The notes beneath the pieces are model-generated. The model ran no database searches. It was given only the letters and a program-made list of their open reading frames with translations, and was not told where the DNA came from. DNA of 45,971 nucleotides from NCBI GenBank assembly GCA_024399035.1, contig JAKSID010000022.1, positions 1 to 45,971 on the forward strand. The letters are read 5' to 3'. The translations under genes were made by a program, and so were the position numbers. Of this stretch, positions 1-7,756 are shown in pieces. Origin of the DNA: Fibrobacter sp. GTDB taxonomy: Bacteria; Fibrobacterota; Fibrobacteria; Fibrobacterales; Fibrobacteraceae. The stretch's first letter is position 1. The number at the start of each line of letters is the position of its first letter.

Positions 1-37
<37 letters not shown>

Positions 38-42
38 ATACA

Positions 43-75
43 AGCCGCATGGAACTTAACAAGCTCCATGCGGCT
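43..75 (-). other. 15-bp hairpin in tRNA spacer
   Basis: Perfect inverted repeat AGCCGCATGGA (43-53) and TCCATGCGGCT (65-75). It extends inward by a G.U pair (valid only in the minus-strand RNA) and three more pairs, giving a 15-bp stem with a 3-nt loop. It fills the 49-nt spacer between tRNA-Tyr and tRNA-Thr(GGT). No U-tract follows on the minus strand, so a processing signal is more likely than a terminator. Confidence 0.5.
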
Positions 76-86
76 AAGTTTTATAG

Positions 87-169
87 TGGGTAGGAGTGGT
101 TTCGAACCACTGTAGGCGTGAGCCAACGGATTTACAGTCCGTCCCCTTTAACCACTCGGGCACCTACCC
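87..169 (-). tRNA. tRNA-Tyr(GTA)
   Basis: Complete class II tRNA on the minus strand. It has acceptor stem GGGTAGG/CCTACCC, anticodon loop CTGTAAA (anticodon GTA), a long variable arm and T loop GGTTCGAAACC. The discriminator is A, and CCA does not appear to be encoded. It is the second gene of the tRNA operon. Confidence 0.95.
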
Positions 170-178
170 ATTATGTAG

Positions 179-251
179 AGCCAAAGATAGGAATCGAACC
201 TACGACCGGCTGATTACAAATCAGCTGCTCTACCAGCTGAGCTACTTTGGC
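179..251 (-). tRNA. tRNA-Thr(TGT)
   Basis: Complete 73-nt tRNA on the minus strand. It has acceptor GCCAAAG/CTTTGGC, D arm GCTC...GAGC, anticodon stem GCTGA/TCAGC around loop TTTGTAA (anticodon TGT) and T arm with GGTTCGATTCC. It is the first gene of the cluster, starting about 10 nt downstream of a strong promoter. Confidence 0.95.
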
Positions 252-261
252 ATGAGTGGAC

Positions 262-293
262 CAAATTTAATAAGATTTGGTGGGGCTTGTCAA
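262..293 (-). promoter_or_regulatory. tRNA operon promoter
   Basis: On the minus strand a perfect TTGACA (288-293) is followed after 21 nt from its TTG by TAAATTTG (262-269), matching the Bacteroidetes-type -7 box TAnnTTTG. A sigma70-style reading (TTGACA, 17 nt, TTAAAT) uses the same bases. The expected start lies a few bases before the first tRNA. The rest of 294-449 shows no gene. Confidence 0.65.
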
Positions 294-449
294 CGAAAAT
301 CATGCTTTTTTTCAAAAAAAATCAAATTTTTTCAAGATTTTTGTACACATCATAGGTTAAACAATGTGAATAGATTGTGAATAGACGATTTTTACCCCTT
401 TCACAACCCAAAAGTTCCTATGGGTCATATAGTTACGTTCACGCGAAGA

Positions 450-484
450 AATAGAAAAATCCCCCCGTTTTCACGAGAGGATTT
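450..484 (-). terminator. Intrinsic terminator of PL11 gene
   Basis: In the minus-strand RNA a 12-bp stem (457-468 with 473-484, including G.U pairs) is closed by a GAAA tetraloop and followed by UUCUAUUU; the stem itself ends in U's. It starts 31 nt after the stop codon of the rhamnogalacturonan lyase gene. Confidence 0.75.
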
Positions 485-514
485 CAACTTATCAACGATG
501 GAAAAGGGCGCTTA

Positions 515-3403
515 TCAGTCCAGGTCCACCTTGACCTTGGACATTTTCACATGGCCGTCGACCTTGGTGCGAACCATATAGATTCCAGCGGGCAGACCCT
601 TCAGGTCATTTTTAAGGTCAAGAGAGCCTTCGAAGACGGTTTTCACCATGTTCAACACTTGCTTGCCCTGCAAATCGAATACCTGAACCTGGGCCAAGCC
701 GGATTCGTGGACCGCGCCCAACTTATTATATATGCCTGCGGGATCCTGGGGATCCTTTGTTCCTGTGGAATCCCCCTCCCCTGCCGAAGGATCAACCGGC
801 TCAACCACACCGTCTCCCTCTTCCGGATCGGAATCCACGATGGAGGAGTCTGCAGCAAGTACGATTCCTGCCACATCAAATTCCAGCTGGTCAATGTTGG
901 GACCGCCCAGTTCAGAAACAGACTGAAGCTTAAGAACGTTCACACCCTTCTCAAGATTGACCTCAATAGCGATGGAATCCCAGGTAATCCAGTCTGCTGT
1001 AGGCGGGAAGGTAGCGACACCGTAGCTTACGTTGTTCACAAAAAGTTCCATCTTGCGGGTGTCGGTCTTGCCATGAGCGTAGCGAATCACCAGAGTGGCA
1101 TTCTCGTGGGCATCAGGAGAATAAAGGTCCCAAATGCCGTAGCTCGTTACCACATTTGTAAAGTTGAAGAAGCCGGAATCCAAAAAGCCTCTGTTGTCGT
1201 TATCGCAGGTGCCAACGCCATCGGTAAGGACACATGCTTCCAGGCTAGAGAGAATATTGACATTGGCAGGAACGATCGCGGCCTCTGTAAGAACCGTGAT
1301 ATTCGCAGTGCGTGTGGCAGGATCCACTTCGGTGCTGCCGCCCTTGGTCACGATGTTAATGTCGTACACGCCAGCCTTGGTAGGAGTACCACTAATGACA
1401 TAGCGAGAATTTGCAGCGTCCAAAGTTGCAGTAACGCCGGCGGGCAATCCAGTAATGGTAAGGCCGTCGCAGTTTGTATAGCCAAAAGCGTATTCGCTAA
1501 TGGCATCGCCCAGCATAATGGTCTGGAAGCTGGAGCCTGCGCCTTGCTTTTGAATTGCAGGAATCTTGGGGCCCACTTCGCCACCCACCAGCATAATATC
1601 CGGTGTGGGAACCTTATCGATGCCTGCGCCCAGCCAGAAACCCAGATGAGGGGGCTGGTTGTAAGCGGTGTTCTGCCAGCTCATGCCATTGCGGTAAATA
1701 GGATCGTGAGCCAGAGTGTAAAGGCGATGGGTAGTAGGAATGGTGGTGGTGTAAACGTATAGCTTGGAGGCGCCATCGTGCAAAATCACTTCTTCACGCC
1801 AGTCACCGAAAAGGTCACCGCTAAAGTTGGGAGTTGCCTTAGTGGAATTGCAGCTATTGCCTTCCAAAGTCACCAAGTCACCAAACTTCTTGCTGGAATA
1901 ATTCCACTTACTAATCTTGTTTCCATCCAAAAGTTCATCCTGAAGGTCACCATCCCAATAAATGCGGAAGTTTACGGAATAGCGACTGCCCACAACCGTG
2001 CCCTTGGCGGAGTAAACGTTACCATTAGCGGTGCTCCACATTTCGTGACCGCGACTAGTGCTATCTACGTCGGCAGCAAGGCCGCGACCATTATCGCTAT
2101 CGCTTGTGGCGCGCCACAGAATGGTTCCAGTGCGTGCATCGTGCAGTTCGTAACCATAAGGTTTGTCTTCGTGAACCTGCCAAACTTCAAGGCCTTCGTG
2201 ATCCGGATCCAGGTCGCCAAAATGAATGGCGTCGCCGTGTCCCAGACCTGTGCGGTACATGAATTTTCCGTTATGATCAATAGCGCAAGCACCTTCGATA
2301 ATTTCGTCGAAGCCGTCTTCATCTACATCGCCGGCACTCAAGTTATGGTTACCCTGGCCATAGCATTCGCTGCCGCTGGTTGCTGCGTTATAATACCAGC
2401 GCTGGCTTAAGGTAGTGCCGTCCCAGTCGTAGGCGGCAAGCGCCATACGGGTATAGTAACCGCGCTGGAAAACCATGCTAGGCTTCTGACCGTCCAGGTA
2501 TGCATTTGTCGCAAGGAAACGGTCTACGCGGTTGCCGTAGGAATCGCCCCAGCTAGAAACAGTTCCGCGGGCGGGATTGTAGTTGACGGTTGCCATTTCC
2601 ACACCGGTCTCGCCGTTGAAAATGGTCAGGTATTCGTTACCGCTCAGAATGTAACCATTGGAATTGCGGTAATCCTTGGTGTGGTTGGTTTCGCTGGCGG
2701 CTGCACCCTTGCTAATGTACTTGCCAGAACCATCCTTTGTGCCCGGCGCAGTCTTCATGGCCACTTCGGCCTTACCGTCGCTATCGTAGTCGCCCACCAG
2801 AATTTGTGTGTAATGAGCACCCGCGCGAATGTTTACGCCCAAGTCAATGCGCCACAATTTCTTGCCGTTAAACTTGTAGCAATCAACGAACACATTGCCG
2901 GTGTAACCCTTCTGGGAATTGTCCTTGGAATTGCTAGGGTCCCACTTCAAGATCAGTTCATATTCGCCGTCGCCGTCAACGTCACCTACGGCAATATCGT
3001 TGGGGCTGTAAGTGTAGCTGCCGCTAGAATTGGAGCCGCCAGCAGGGCGATCCAGATTGATGACCAACTGCTGTGAACCCCACACAGATACAGTCTTGTC
3101 GGAAGATTTTTCTACGCCGCCGATTACCGGACGCACGTAATACTTGCTGGAAGTTGTGCCCTGAGTATCCGTATAATTGGACGCAGCCTTTCCATCAAAA
3201 CTGGCAATTTTTGAGCCATCACGGTAAAGGTTGAAACCTGTGGCGTTACCATCTATACCCAGAACACGCCAACTCAGGAAAACCCCATTGCTAGTTTTTA
3301 CTGCTACAAGGCCTCGATCCAGCGACTCCATCTGGCGAGTCGCATGGGCAACGCCAAAACCTAATGCAAGGCCAAGCCCTGCATAAACCATAAACTTTCT
3401 CAT
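515..3403 (-). CDS. Secreted rhamnogalacturonan lyase, PL11 family
   Basis: Predicted to cleave the rhamnogalacturonan I backbone of pectin by beta-elimination outside the cell. From the chosen start (962 aa) it has a signal peptide (MRKFMVYAGLGLALGFGVAHA), a fibronectin-like N-terminal segment (RVLG..GFNLYRDG), and a roughly 600-residue PL11 beta-propeller with repeated acidic calcium-type loops (DVDGDGEYE, DYDSDGKAE, DVDEDGFDE). A putative Ig domain (ITGLPAGVTATL...ISGTPTKAG) follows, then a CBM35-like module, an acidic Pro/Gly linker and a T9SS-like sorting domain (VQVFDLQGKQVL...LPAGIYMVR). The ATG at 3403 is preferred over an upstream ATG at 3424 because AGGGA lies 6 nt before it and the signal peptide starts there. 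It stands alone, with its own promoter and terminator. PL11 assignment is by recognised sequence pattern. Confidence 0.9.
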   Translation of the reverse strand: MRKFMVYAGLGLALGFGVAHATRQMESLDRGLVAVKTSNGVFLSWRVLGIDGNATGFNLYRDGSKIASFDGKAASNYTDTQGTTSSKYYVRPVIGGVEKSSDKTVSVWGSQQLVINLDRPAGGSNSSGSYTYSPNDIAVGDVDGDGEYELILKWDPSNSKDNSQKGYTGNVFVDCYKFNGKKLWRIDLGVNIRAGAHYTQILVGDYDSDGKAEVAMKTAPGTKDGSGKYISKGAAASETNHTKDYRNSNGYILSGNEYLTIFNGETGVEMATVNYNPARGTVSSWGDSYGNRVDRFLATNAYLDGQKPSMVFQRGYYTRMALAAYDWDGTTLSQRWYYNAATSGSECYGQGNHNLSAGDVDEDGFDEIIEGACAIDHNGKFMYRTGLGHGDAIHFGDLDPDHEGLEVWQVHEDKPYGYELHDARTGTILWRATSDSDNGRGLAADVDSTSRGHEMWSTANGNVYSAKGTVVGSRYSVNFRIYWDGDLQDELLDGNKISKWNYSSKKFGDLVTLEGNSCNSTKATPNFSGDLFGDWREEVILHDGASKLYVYTTTIPTTHRLYTLAHDPIYRNGMSWQNTAYNQPPHLGFWLGAGIDKVPTPDIMLVGGEVGPKIPAIQKQGAGSSFQTIMLGDAISEYAFGYTNCDGLTITGLPAGVTATLDAANSRYVISGTPTKAGVYDINIVTKGGSTEVDPATRTANITVLTEAAIVPANVNILSSLEACVLTDGVGTCDNDNRGFLDSGFFNFTNVVTSYGIWDLYSPDAHENATLVIRYAHGKTDTRKMELFVNNVSYGVATFPPTADWITWDSIAIEVNLEKGVNVLKLQSVSELGGPNIDQLEFDVAGIVLAADSSIVDSDPEEGDGVVEPVDPSAGEGDSTGTKDPQDPAGIYNKLGAVHESGLAQVQVFDLQGKQVLNMVKTVFEGSLDLKNDLKGLPAGIYMVRTKVDGHVKMSKVKVDLD

Positions 3404-3452
3404 AAAACATCCCTGGGAACCCAAAACACCATTTTTACCAGGTTTCCCGGTT

Positions 3453-3483
3453 TAAATTTAATCCAAATCGCCTAAAAAGCCAA
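3453..3483 (-). promoter_or_regulatory. Promoter of PL11 gene
   Basis: Minus-strand TTGGCT (3478-3483) and TAAATTTA (3453-3460), with exactly 20 nt between TTG and the TA box. This matches other TTG-N20-TAnnTTTR sites in the window. The leader to the ATG at 3403 would be about 45 nt and contains the AGGGA Shine-Dalgarno sequence. Confidence 0.5.
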
Positions 3484-3500
3484 CATTTACAGCGTAAACC

Positions 3501-3531
3501 CGTTGTCATTAGACAACGTCGGTATTATATT
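3501..3531 (+). promoter_or_regulatory. Promoter with palindromic operator
   Basis: CGTTGTC-ATTA-GACAACG (3501-3518) is a perfect 7-bp palindrome whose left arm contains a -35-like TTGTCA (3504-3509). TATATT (3526-3531) follows at 16 nt. A repressor bound to the palindrome would block the -35. It lies 33-50 bp before the flavin reductase-like ATG. Confidence 0.5.
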
Positions 3532-3550
3532 CCCCAAAAAAGGAGCAATT

Positions 3551-4108
3551 ATGCGTAAAAACTTGTCCCCAAAGCCCTATTTATACCCCCAACCCGTCTT
3601 GGTCATTGGAACTTACAACGAAGACGGCTCCCCAAACGCCATGGTTGCCGCCTGGGGCTCGGTTAGCGACGTAAACCAGGTCGCCATTTATGTGGCAAAC
3701 AGCCACAAGACCATGGATAACATCAAAAAGCGCAAATGTTTTACCATCAGCATGGCAAATGCGGCAAATATTAAGCAAATTGACTATTTAGGACTGAACT
3801 CCGGCCACAAAGTAGCCGATAAATTCGTAAAATCCGGCTTGACCGCAGTCAAAAGCGATAAAATCGACGCCCCGACCATCGCAGAACTGCCCTTGACCCT
3901 GGAATGCACGATGGTGAGCTACGCCGAAGAGCCCGAATTGCTGCTTGGCGAGGTGGTCAATGTGTCCGCCGAAGAGGGAATTTTGGACGAAAACGGCAAA
4001 ATTGACGTAAAAAAGCTAAATCCGATCTGCTATGACACCGCCGGACATGGCTATTACGCACTAGGCGAAAAAATTGGCAATGCGTTTAGTGACGGAAAGG
4101 CCATTTAA
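3551..4108 (+). CDS. Flavin reductase-like FMN-binding protein
   Basis: 185-aa protein of the flavin reductase-like (FMN-binding split barrel) family, expected in the cytosol with bound flavin. Visible features are the N-terminal beta-barrel start (PVLVIGTYNEDGSPNAM), the AWGS/VSDVNQVAIYV strand segment, and the helix-turn region (SHKTMDNIKKRKCFTISM) where FMN usually contacts. The ATG at 3551 has AAGGAG 5-6 nt upstream; a TTG at 3503 would lie inside the operator and is rejected. The gene is monocistronic behind a palindrome-overlapped promoter, suggesting repression by a dedicated regulator not seen nearby. Substrate is unknown; family members include flavin reductases and uncharacterised oxidoreductases. 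Confidence 0.85.
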   Translation: MRKNLSPKPYLYPQPVLVIGTYNEDGSPNAMVAAWGSVSDVNQVAIYVANSHKTMDNIKKRKCFTISMANAANIKQIDYLGLNSGHKVADKFVKSGLTAVKSDKIDAPTIAELPLTLECTMVSYAEEPELLLGEVVNVSAEEGILDENGKIDVKKLNPICYDTAGHGYYALGEKIGNAFSDGKAI

Positions 4109-4134
4109 ACGCAAATTTCGCCACTTTTTGCGTT

Positions 4135-4292
4135 CTATAGTACCGACTAATACTTCCCATAACCCATATGGGCTATGGCACACCCTCCCTTAACAATCTA
4201 TCTTATGTACAGGTTAGGAGACCTACTTAAGGGTTAGGAGACTTAAGGAAGGAGGAAGAGACGCCATTCGTGAGAATGGCGTCTTTCTTTTT
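4135..4292 (+). ncRNA. Candidate structured small RNA or 3' UTR element
   Basis: The gene-free 363-nt gap between the flavin reductase-like and GNAT genes holds ordered structure. Hairpin CCATA-a-CCC...GGG-c-TATGG is at 4157-4178. A long-range stem pairs CCTCCCTTAA (4184-4193) with TTAAG-gaa-GGAGG (4243-4255), enclosing two exact 11-nt direct repeats GGTTAGGAGAC (4212-4222, 4232-4242). A strong terminator ends it at 4260-4292. A separate 8-bp inverted repeat (4108-4134) follows the upstream stop codon. Repeated GGA motifs resemble CsrA-type or anti-SD decoys, but that is speculation. It could instead be the long 3' UTR of the upstream mRNA. No known RNA family was recognised. Confidence 0.35.
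4260..4292 (+). terminator. Intrinsic terminator
   Basis: 10-bp perfect stem GACGCCATTC / GAATGGCGTC with GTGA tetraloop, followed by TTTCTTTTT. It lies 150 nt after the nearest upstream stop and 180 nt before the next start, so it ends either a long 3' UTR or an independent small transcript. Confidence 0.85.
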
Positions 4293-4336
4293 AGCTCTGT
4301 TCTAGGACTTTGTGCGCTTAGCAAAACTATTGCGCT

Positions 4337-4365
4337 TTGTCAGCCCTTTAGAAATTGTATATTTA
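4337..4365 (+). promoter_or_regulatory. Probable promoter of GNAT gene
   Basis: TTGTCA (4337-4342), then TATATTTA (4358-4365) preceded by TTG. The -10 region resembles the TATATTTG box before the thioesterase gene. The 5' leader to the ATG at 4472 would be about 100 nt. Confidence 0.4.
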
Positions 4366-4471
4366 CTGCACAAATGTAACATTAAACCTGCTGTTCCGGT
4401 TCGTTTCACGCGCATTATTTCAGTAATTCTACAGCGTATGACATTTCAGAACAGAGCTTTTTTTATTCCCC

Positions 4472-5023
4472 ATGGTCAACATTCGTTCTGCAAAAATTGA
4501 AGATGCGACCGCTCTGCTGGCCATTTACAAACCCTATGTGGAAAACACCGCCATCACTTTCGAATATGACGTGCCTACCGTAGAAGAATTTGCAGAACGA
4601 ATCCAGAATACACTGGAAAAGTATCCCTATTTGGTGATTGAACGAATCGCCGACGCGGATGGTGCGAATGGTGCCGCACCGGAAATTCTCGGTTATTGTT
4701 ACGCGGGCGTGTTCAAGGCACGAGCTGCCTACAGCCACTGTGTAGAAACTTCCATCTACATTAAGCTTGGCGAACACGGCAAAGGCTACGGCCGCGCATT
4801 GTATAACGAACTAGAAAGCGCACTAAAAAAGCAAGGCTTTCTAAACGCCTACGCCTGCATCGCTTCGCCTAAGCCAGGCAGTACCCACTTGGATAACAGC
4901 AGCCAGAAATTCCATGAACACATGGGCTACTCGCTGGTGGGCACCTTCCACGATTGCGGTTACAAATTCAATCAGTGGTTCAACATGATCTGGATGGAAA
5001 AGATGCTCGGGGAGCATCTTTAA
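4472..5023 (+). CDS. GNAT N-acetyltransferase, phosphinothricin acetyltransferase-like
   Basis: 183-aa single-domain GNAT enzyme of the Pat/MnaT type, which transfers acetyl from acetyl-CoA to amino groups of amino acids or related compounds. Visible are the N-terminal strand (VNIRSAKIEDATALLAIY), the substrate strand ETSIYI, and acetyl-CoA loop motif A (GEHGKGYGRALYNEL). The C-terminal segment ends FHDCGYKFNQWFNMIWMEK, where the NxW..MIWMEK pattern is typical of this subfamily. No clear Shine-Dalgarno precedes the ATG. It converges on the M6 protease gene with only 2 nt between stop codons and no terminator. Substrate cannot be told from sequence. Confidence 0.85.
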   Translation: MVNIRSAKIEDATALLAIYKPYVENTAITFEYDVPTVEEFAERIQNTLEKYPYLVIERIADADGANGAAPEILGYCYAGVFKARAAYSHCVETSIYIKLGEHGKGYGRALYNELESALKKQGFLNAYACIASPKPGSTHLDNSSQKFHEHMGYSLVGTFHDCGYKFNQWFNMIWMEKMLGEHL

Positions 5024-5025
5024 AT

Positions 5026-7035
5026 TTACTTCACACGCACAACGGACTGGCGAATAGCCTTTCCATTTTTCATAACGCGCTTTAGATAGCAGCCAGCCTG
5101 ACGGGGAGCGGAACCAAGAACATTGCCATTCATGTCAAAATACTGAATCGATGTTCTTGACATGTCCAAAATGCCCTGATGCAGCTGAGCGATTGCTGAG
5201 GGAATGGTATCCGTGCCATCGCTAGAGCTACTAGAAGAATCATCCACAGGCACATCGTCACCCGCAATGGTTATGGCAATAACAAAGGTCACCTGCTTGC
5301 TACCGTAAACCACAGCCTGCTTGATGGTAAACTTGTCACCCGCTTTCACCAGATTGGGCATATGGCCAACCTTCGTTGTCATGGTGCTTAAATCCACATT
5401 GGAGAAAACGACGCTGGGGCCATTCGTATTCCAGGCGGCAACAGCGCCCTTGGAATCAAACCAGTGCCCCGTCCCCTCGCCAGTGGTGTTGCTGTTCAAT
5501 GAGCCATCAGGTTCTACGGCATAGAAGCTCGCCTTTGTAGAAATTTCACTCTGCTTTAAGCCAAGAGATTCCGAGACTTTCGCACCCTGCAGGTCAACGA
5601 CGACAGGAGTGTAATCATCGCTGATAGGCAATTGCACAGCGAGGCTTATGGATTCCTCGACTGCGCTCGGAATGACAGAAGAGGAGGAGCTCGGAATGAC
5701 TGAAGAGGAGCTCTGCGTGGCTACGGAACTTGACGATTCGATAGCAGTACTTGAGCAGTCGCCGCCGAGGCAGAAGCTTAATGTATTTCCACTAACGCTG
5801 ACATCCGTAAATTTCAAACCGGTTTCTGCGCCGCTATACCAGCGGATTGCCGGATAGAGTGCATCAGAGAATGCATTATAGGAACCGCTAAAGAATGCGC
5901 CTGAGCGGCTTCCCGGAGAAGGCCACTGATCATTTTCCGGATCGCTATTCTTGCCCTTGGAATCCGCATGGACGATTCGCAAGCCCAACTTATCTGCAGC
6001 GGAATTTCCTTCGATGGAAAAGTCATAATGTTGCATCAAGATGCCGCTTCCCTTAAGAACTGCATCGCGACCAGAGTTTTTCACATAAGACCACACCAAG
6101 CCTTCCTTATCCGGGCGACTTGGGTTCTTAAAGCGATAGCACTTCTCCCCCGCTTCCGTAGAGACCTTACCTAAATCATTGGCAGAAACATCTTCAAAGG
6201 GAATCCATCCCTGATCCGCGCGGAAGAAATCATTTATGGCCACTGGATTCCGGTCATTAGCGCGATTGCCCATGGTGCAGTAGTCGCCATACCAGTACAA
6301 ATCAGGCCAGCCAAAAACCATATGGCCATTTTCATGAACGAATACATAAATGGAAAACGTCCCAGGCATATCGGTCATCTGGTGTTTCTGCAAAAGTACA
6401 CCATCGCGCCTTTCGTTGGACCAACCCGCATGAGGCCACAAACCCTGCCCCCATGTTTGGCCCGCACCCGCATACACGACGTTGATAGCTTCCGTCACGC
6501 CATCCTTGTCGTTGTCATAGCGGGAGAAATCTACCCGAGAATCAAAGTACTCAAACACTTCTTTCATGAGTACGTCGGAGCCCGAGTACCCCTCAAGACC
6601 TTCGTAATAAGACTTGGGATACTTAGCGCGATACCAGCCGAAAACTTCGTTTGTAAAATCAAGCTGGCCATTAGAAACATCTAGGTAGTAATCGCGAACA
6701 GAGCCCTTGCATCCATCACGATTGAAACCTTCCTTGTTCAGCCAATCAGAAATTTCATCAACGGTAACAGGAGCCTGCTGGTCAGAAAAATCCACCAGCA
6801 TGGTAAGGCCATAGATTTTACCCTTTGGTGCAGAATAACGACTTTTTTCGGTGGTAGCGGGAGCCCGCAACATTCCTGTCTGCGCGCCGGATTGACCGCG
6901 AGTATTATCAAACTTTGTGATTGCTTCACTGGGCCACGCCTGTACGCGCTTGCCCTGATAAACAATGTCAGCAAATGAGCTACTGGTCAAAGCAAGAACC
7001 AGACTACCAAACATCACTTTTTTACAAAAAGTCAT
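5026..7035 (-). CDS. Secreted M6 family metalloprotease
   Basis: About 669 aa. A signal peptide (to about residue 24) precedes an M6 (immune inhibitor A type) zinc protease domain. The active-site motif HENGHMVFGWPDLY near residue 235 has the HExxH zinc ligands. The sequence GSVRDYYLDVSNGQLDF is typical of M6 proteins. After about residue 420 come Ser-rich linkers, a C-terminal module, a second Ser run, and a T9SS-like sorting domain (IQYFDMNGNVLG...AGCYLKRV). The ATG at 7035 is chosen because GAGG lies 5 nt upstream; a GTG two codons earlier is possible. The linker (5650-5700) is encoded by a genomic repeat-like sequence. Probably acts at the cell surface or in the medium. Confidence 0.88.
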   Translation of the reverse strand: MTFCKKVMFGSLVLALTSSSFADIVYQGKRVQAWPSEAITKFDNTRGQSGAQTGMLRAPATTEKSRYSAPKGKIYGLTMLVDFSDQQAPVTVDEISDWLNKEGFNRDGCKGSVRDYYLDVSNGQLDFTNEVFGWYRAKYPKSYYEGLEGYSGSDVLMKEVFEYFDSRVDFSRYDNDKDGVTEAINVVYAGAGQTWGQGLWPHAGWSNERRDGVLLQKHQMTDMPGTFSIYVFVHENGHMVFGWPDLYWYGDYCTMGNRANDRNPVAINDFFRADQGWIPFEDVSANDLGKVSTEAGEKCYRFKNPSRPDKEGLVWSYVKNSGRDAVLKGSGILMQHYDFSIEGNSAADKLGLRIVHADSKGKNSDPENDQWPSPGSRSGAFFSGSYNAFSDALYPAIRWYSGAETGLKFTDVSVSGNTLSFCLGGDCSSTAIESSSSVATQSSSSVIPSSSSSVIPSAVEESISLAVQLPISDDYTPVVVDLQGAKVSESLGLKQSEISTKASFYAVEPDGSLNSNTTGEGTGHWFDSKGAVAAWNTNGPSVVFSNVDLSTMTTKVGHMPNLVKAGDKFTIKQAVVYGSKQVTFVIAITIAGDDVPVDDSSSSSSDGTDTIPSAIAQLHQGILDMSRTSIQYFDMNGNVLGSAPRQAGCYLKRVMKNGKAIRQSVVRVK
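5650..5700 (-). repeat. REP-like repeat translated inside protease linker
   Basis: Within the M6 gene, 5650-5677 has the layout GGATTCC...GGAATGACA of an intergenic hairpin repeat, and a half copy (gctcggaatgac) follows at 5689-5700. The translated product is the linker VIPSSSSSVIPSAVEES. It shares ends (GGA..TCC / GGxATGACA) with the 42-bp repeats at 21638 and 27481, though the centre differs. Whether it derives from a mobile repeat is inference. Confidence 0.5.
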
Positions 7036-7115
7036 ACACACCTCAATATGAAATATATACCCAAAGAGGAATGTGCGTTTGTAAAAAAGCGGGCAGGATT
7101 TTAAATGTCTAGAAT

Positions 7116-7742
7116 TTAAAAGAGTTTTTCTAGAATTTCTAGCAGTTCGTTAAAATTTTGGATAACTGCAGCGGGATTATTCGCTGATCCAAAACCGTAC
7201 GCGGCGTGGATAAAGGGAATGTCGGCCGTGCGGGCGGCGGTTTCGTCACCGACGGTATCGCCGATGTATACACAGTCCAGACATCCATTCCGCTCCATAA
7301 CGGTCTTGATATTTTCGCCTTTGCTTTTGCCGGTGCGTCCGGACATTTCGTAATCCTTGAAATACTTCTGCAAATTTTGACTTTCAAGGAAAGCTTCGAT
7401 GTATCCGCAAGGGCAATTGCTGACGATAAACAATTCGTACTTTGCGCTGAGCCCGATCAAAAAATCCTTGTCAAAAAAGAGAGGTGCGCCATGCTCTTTC
7501 AAGTAAGCGCAATGGGCCACGGCACATTGATTTAAAATGTCTTCGCGGCGAGACCTTTCCATGTCCGGGAAATAAATTGCGCTGATTTCCTGAAGGTTCT
7601 TGCCCATCACATTTCGAAGGTCATCTTCAGAAATCACCTTGCCCGTACCGTTCTTCTGGAACACCTGATTCCATATGAGAGTCAAGGGAGCGACAGTGTC
7701 CCACAGAGTTCCATCAAGATCAAAAATAAGGGCGTTAGGCAT
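7116..7742 (-). CDS. HAD family hydrolase
   Basis: 208-aa haloacid dehalogenase-like hydrolase, phosphoglycolate phosphatase/beta-phosphoglucomutase-like. Motif I is FDLDGTLWDT (nucleophile Asp near residue 8), motif II is FIVSNC, and motif IV is VYIGDTVGDETAA. An alpha-helical cap lies between motif I and II. Expected to be a cytosolic small-molecule phosphatase; substrate unknown. It starts 14 nt after the stop of the PL14-like gene on the same strand, so both may share a transcript. There is no clear Shine-Dalgarno, but a TAAATTTG box (the -7 motif seen elsewhere) ends 5 nt before the ATG, which would give a nearly leaderless message. Confidence 0.85.
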   Translation of the reverse strand: MPNALIFDLDGTLWDTVAPLTLIWNQVFQKNGTGKVISEDDLRNVMGKNLQEISAIYFPDMERSRREDILNQCAVAHCAYLKEHGAPLFFDKDFLIGLSAKYELFIVSNCPCGYIEAFLESQNLQKYFKDYEMSGRTGKSKGENIKTVMERNGCLDCVYIGDTVGDETAARTADIPFIHAAYGFGSANNPAAVIQNFNELLEILEKLF

Positions 7743-7756
7743 GGGAGCAAATTTAA

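Noticed and set aside
551..1762. 403-aa open frame on the plus strand
   Set aside because: It lies fully inside the minus-strand PL11 gene, has no start signals and shows no recognisable domain; the PL11 frame has a signal peptide and clear domains.
4135..4292. 6S RNA
   Set aside because: Length is similar, but I could not find the long closing stem with a large central bubble that defines 6S RNA.
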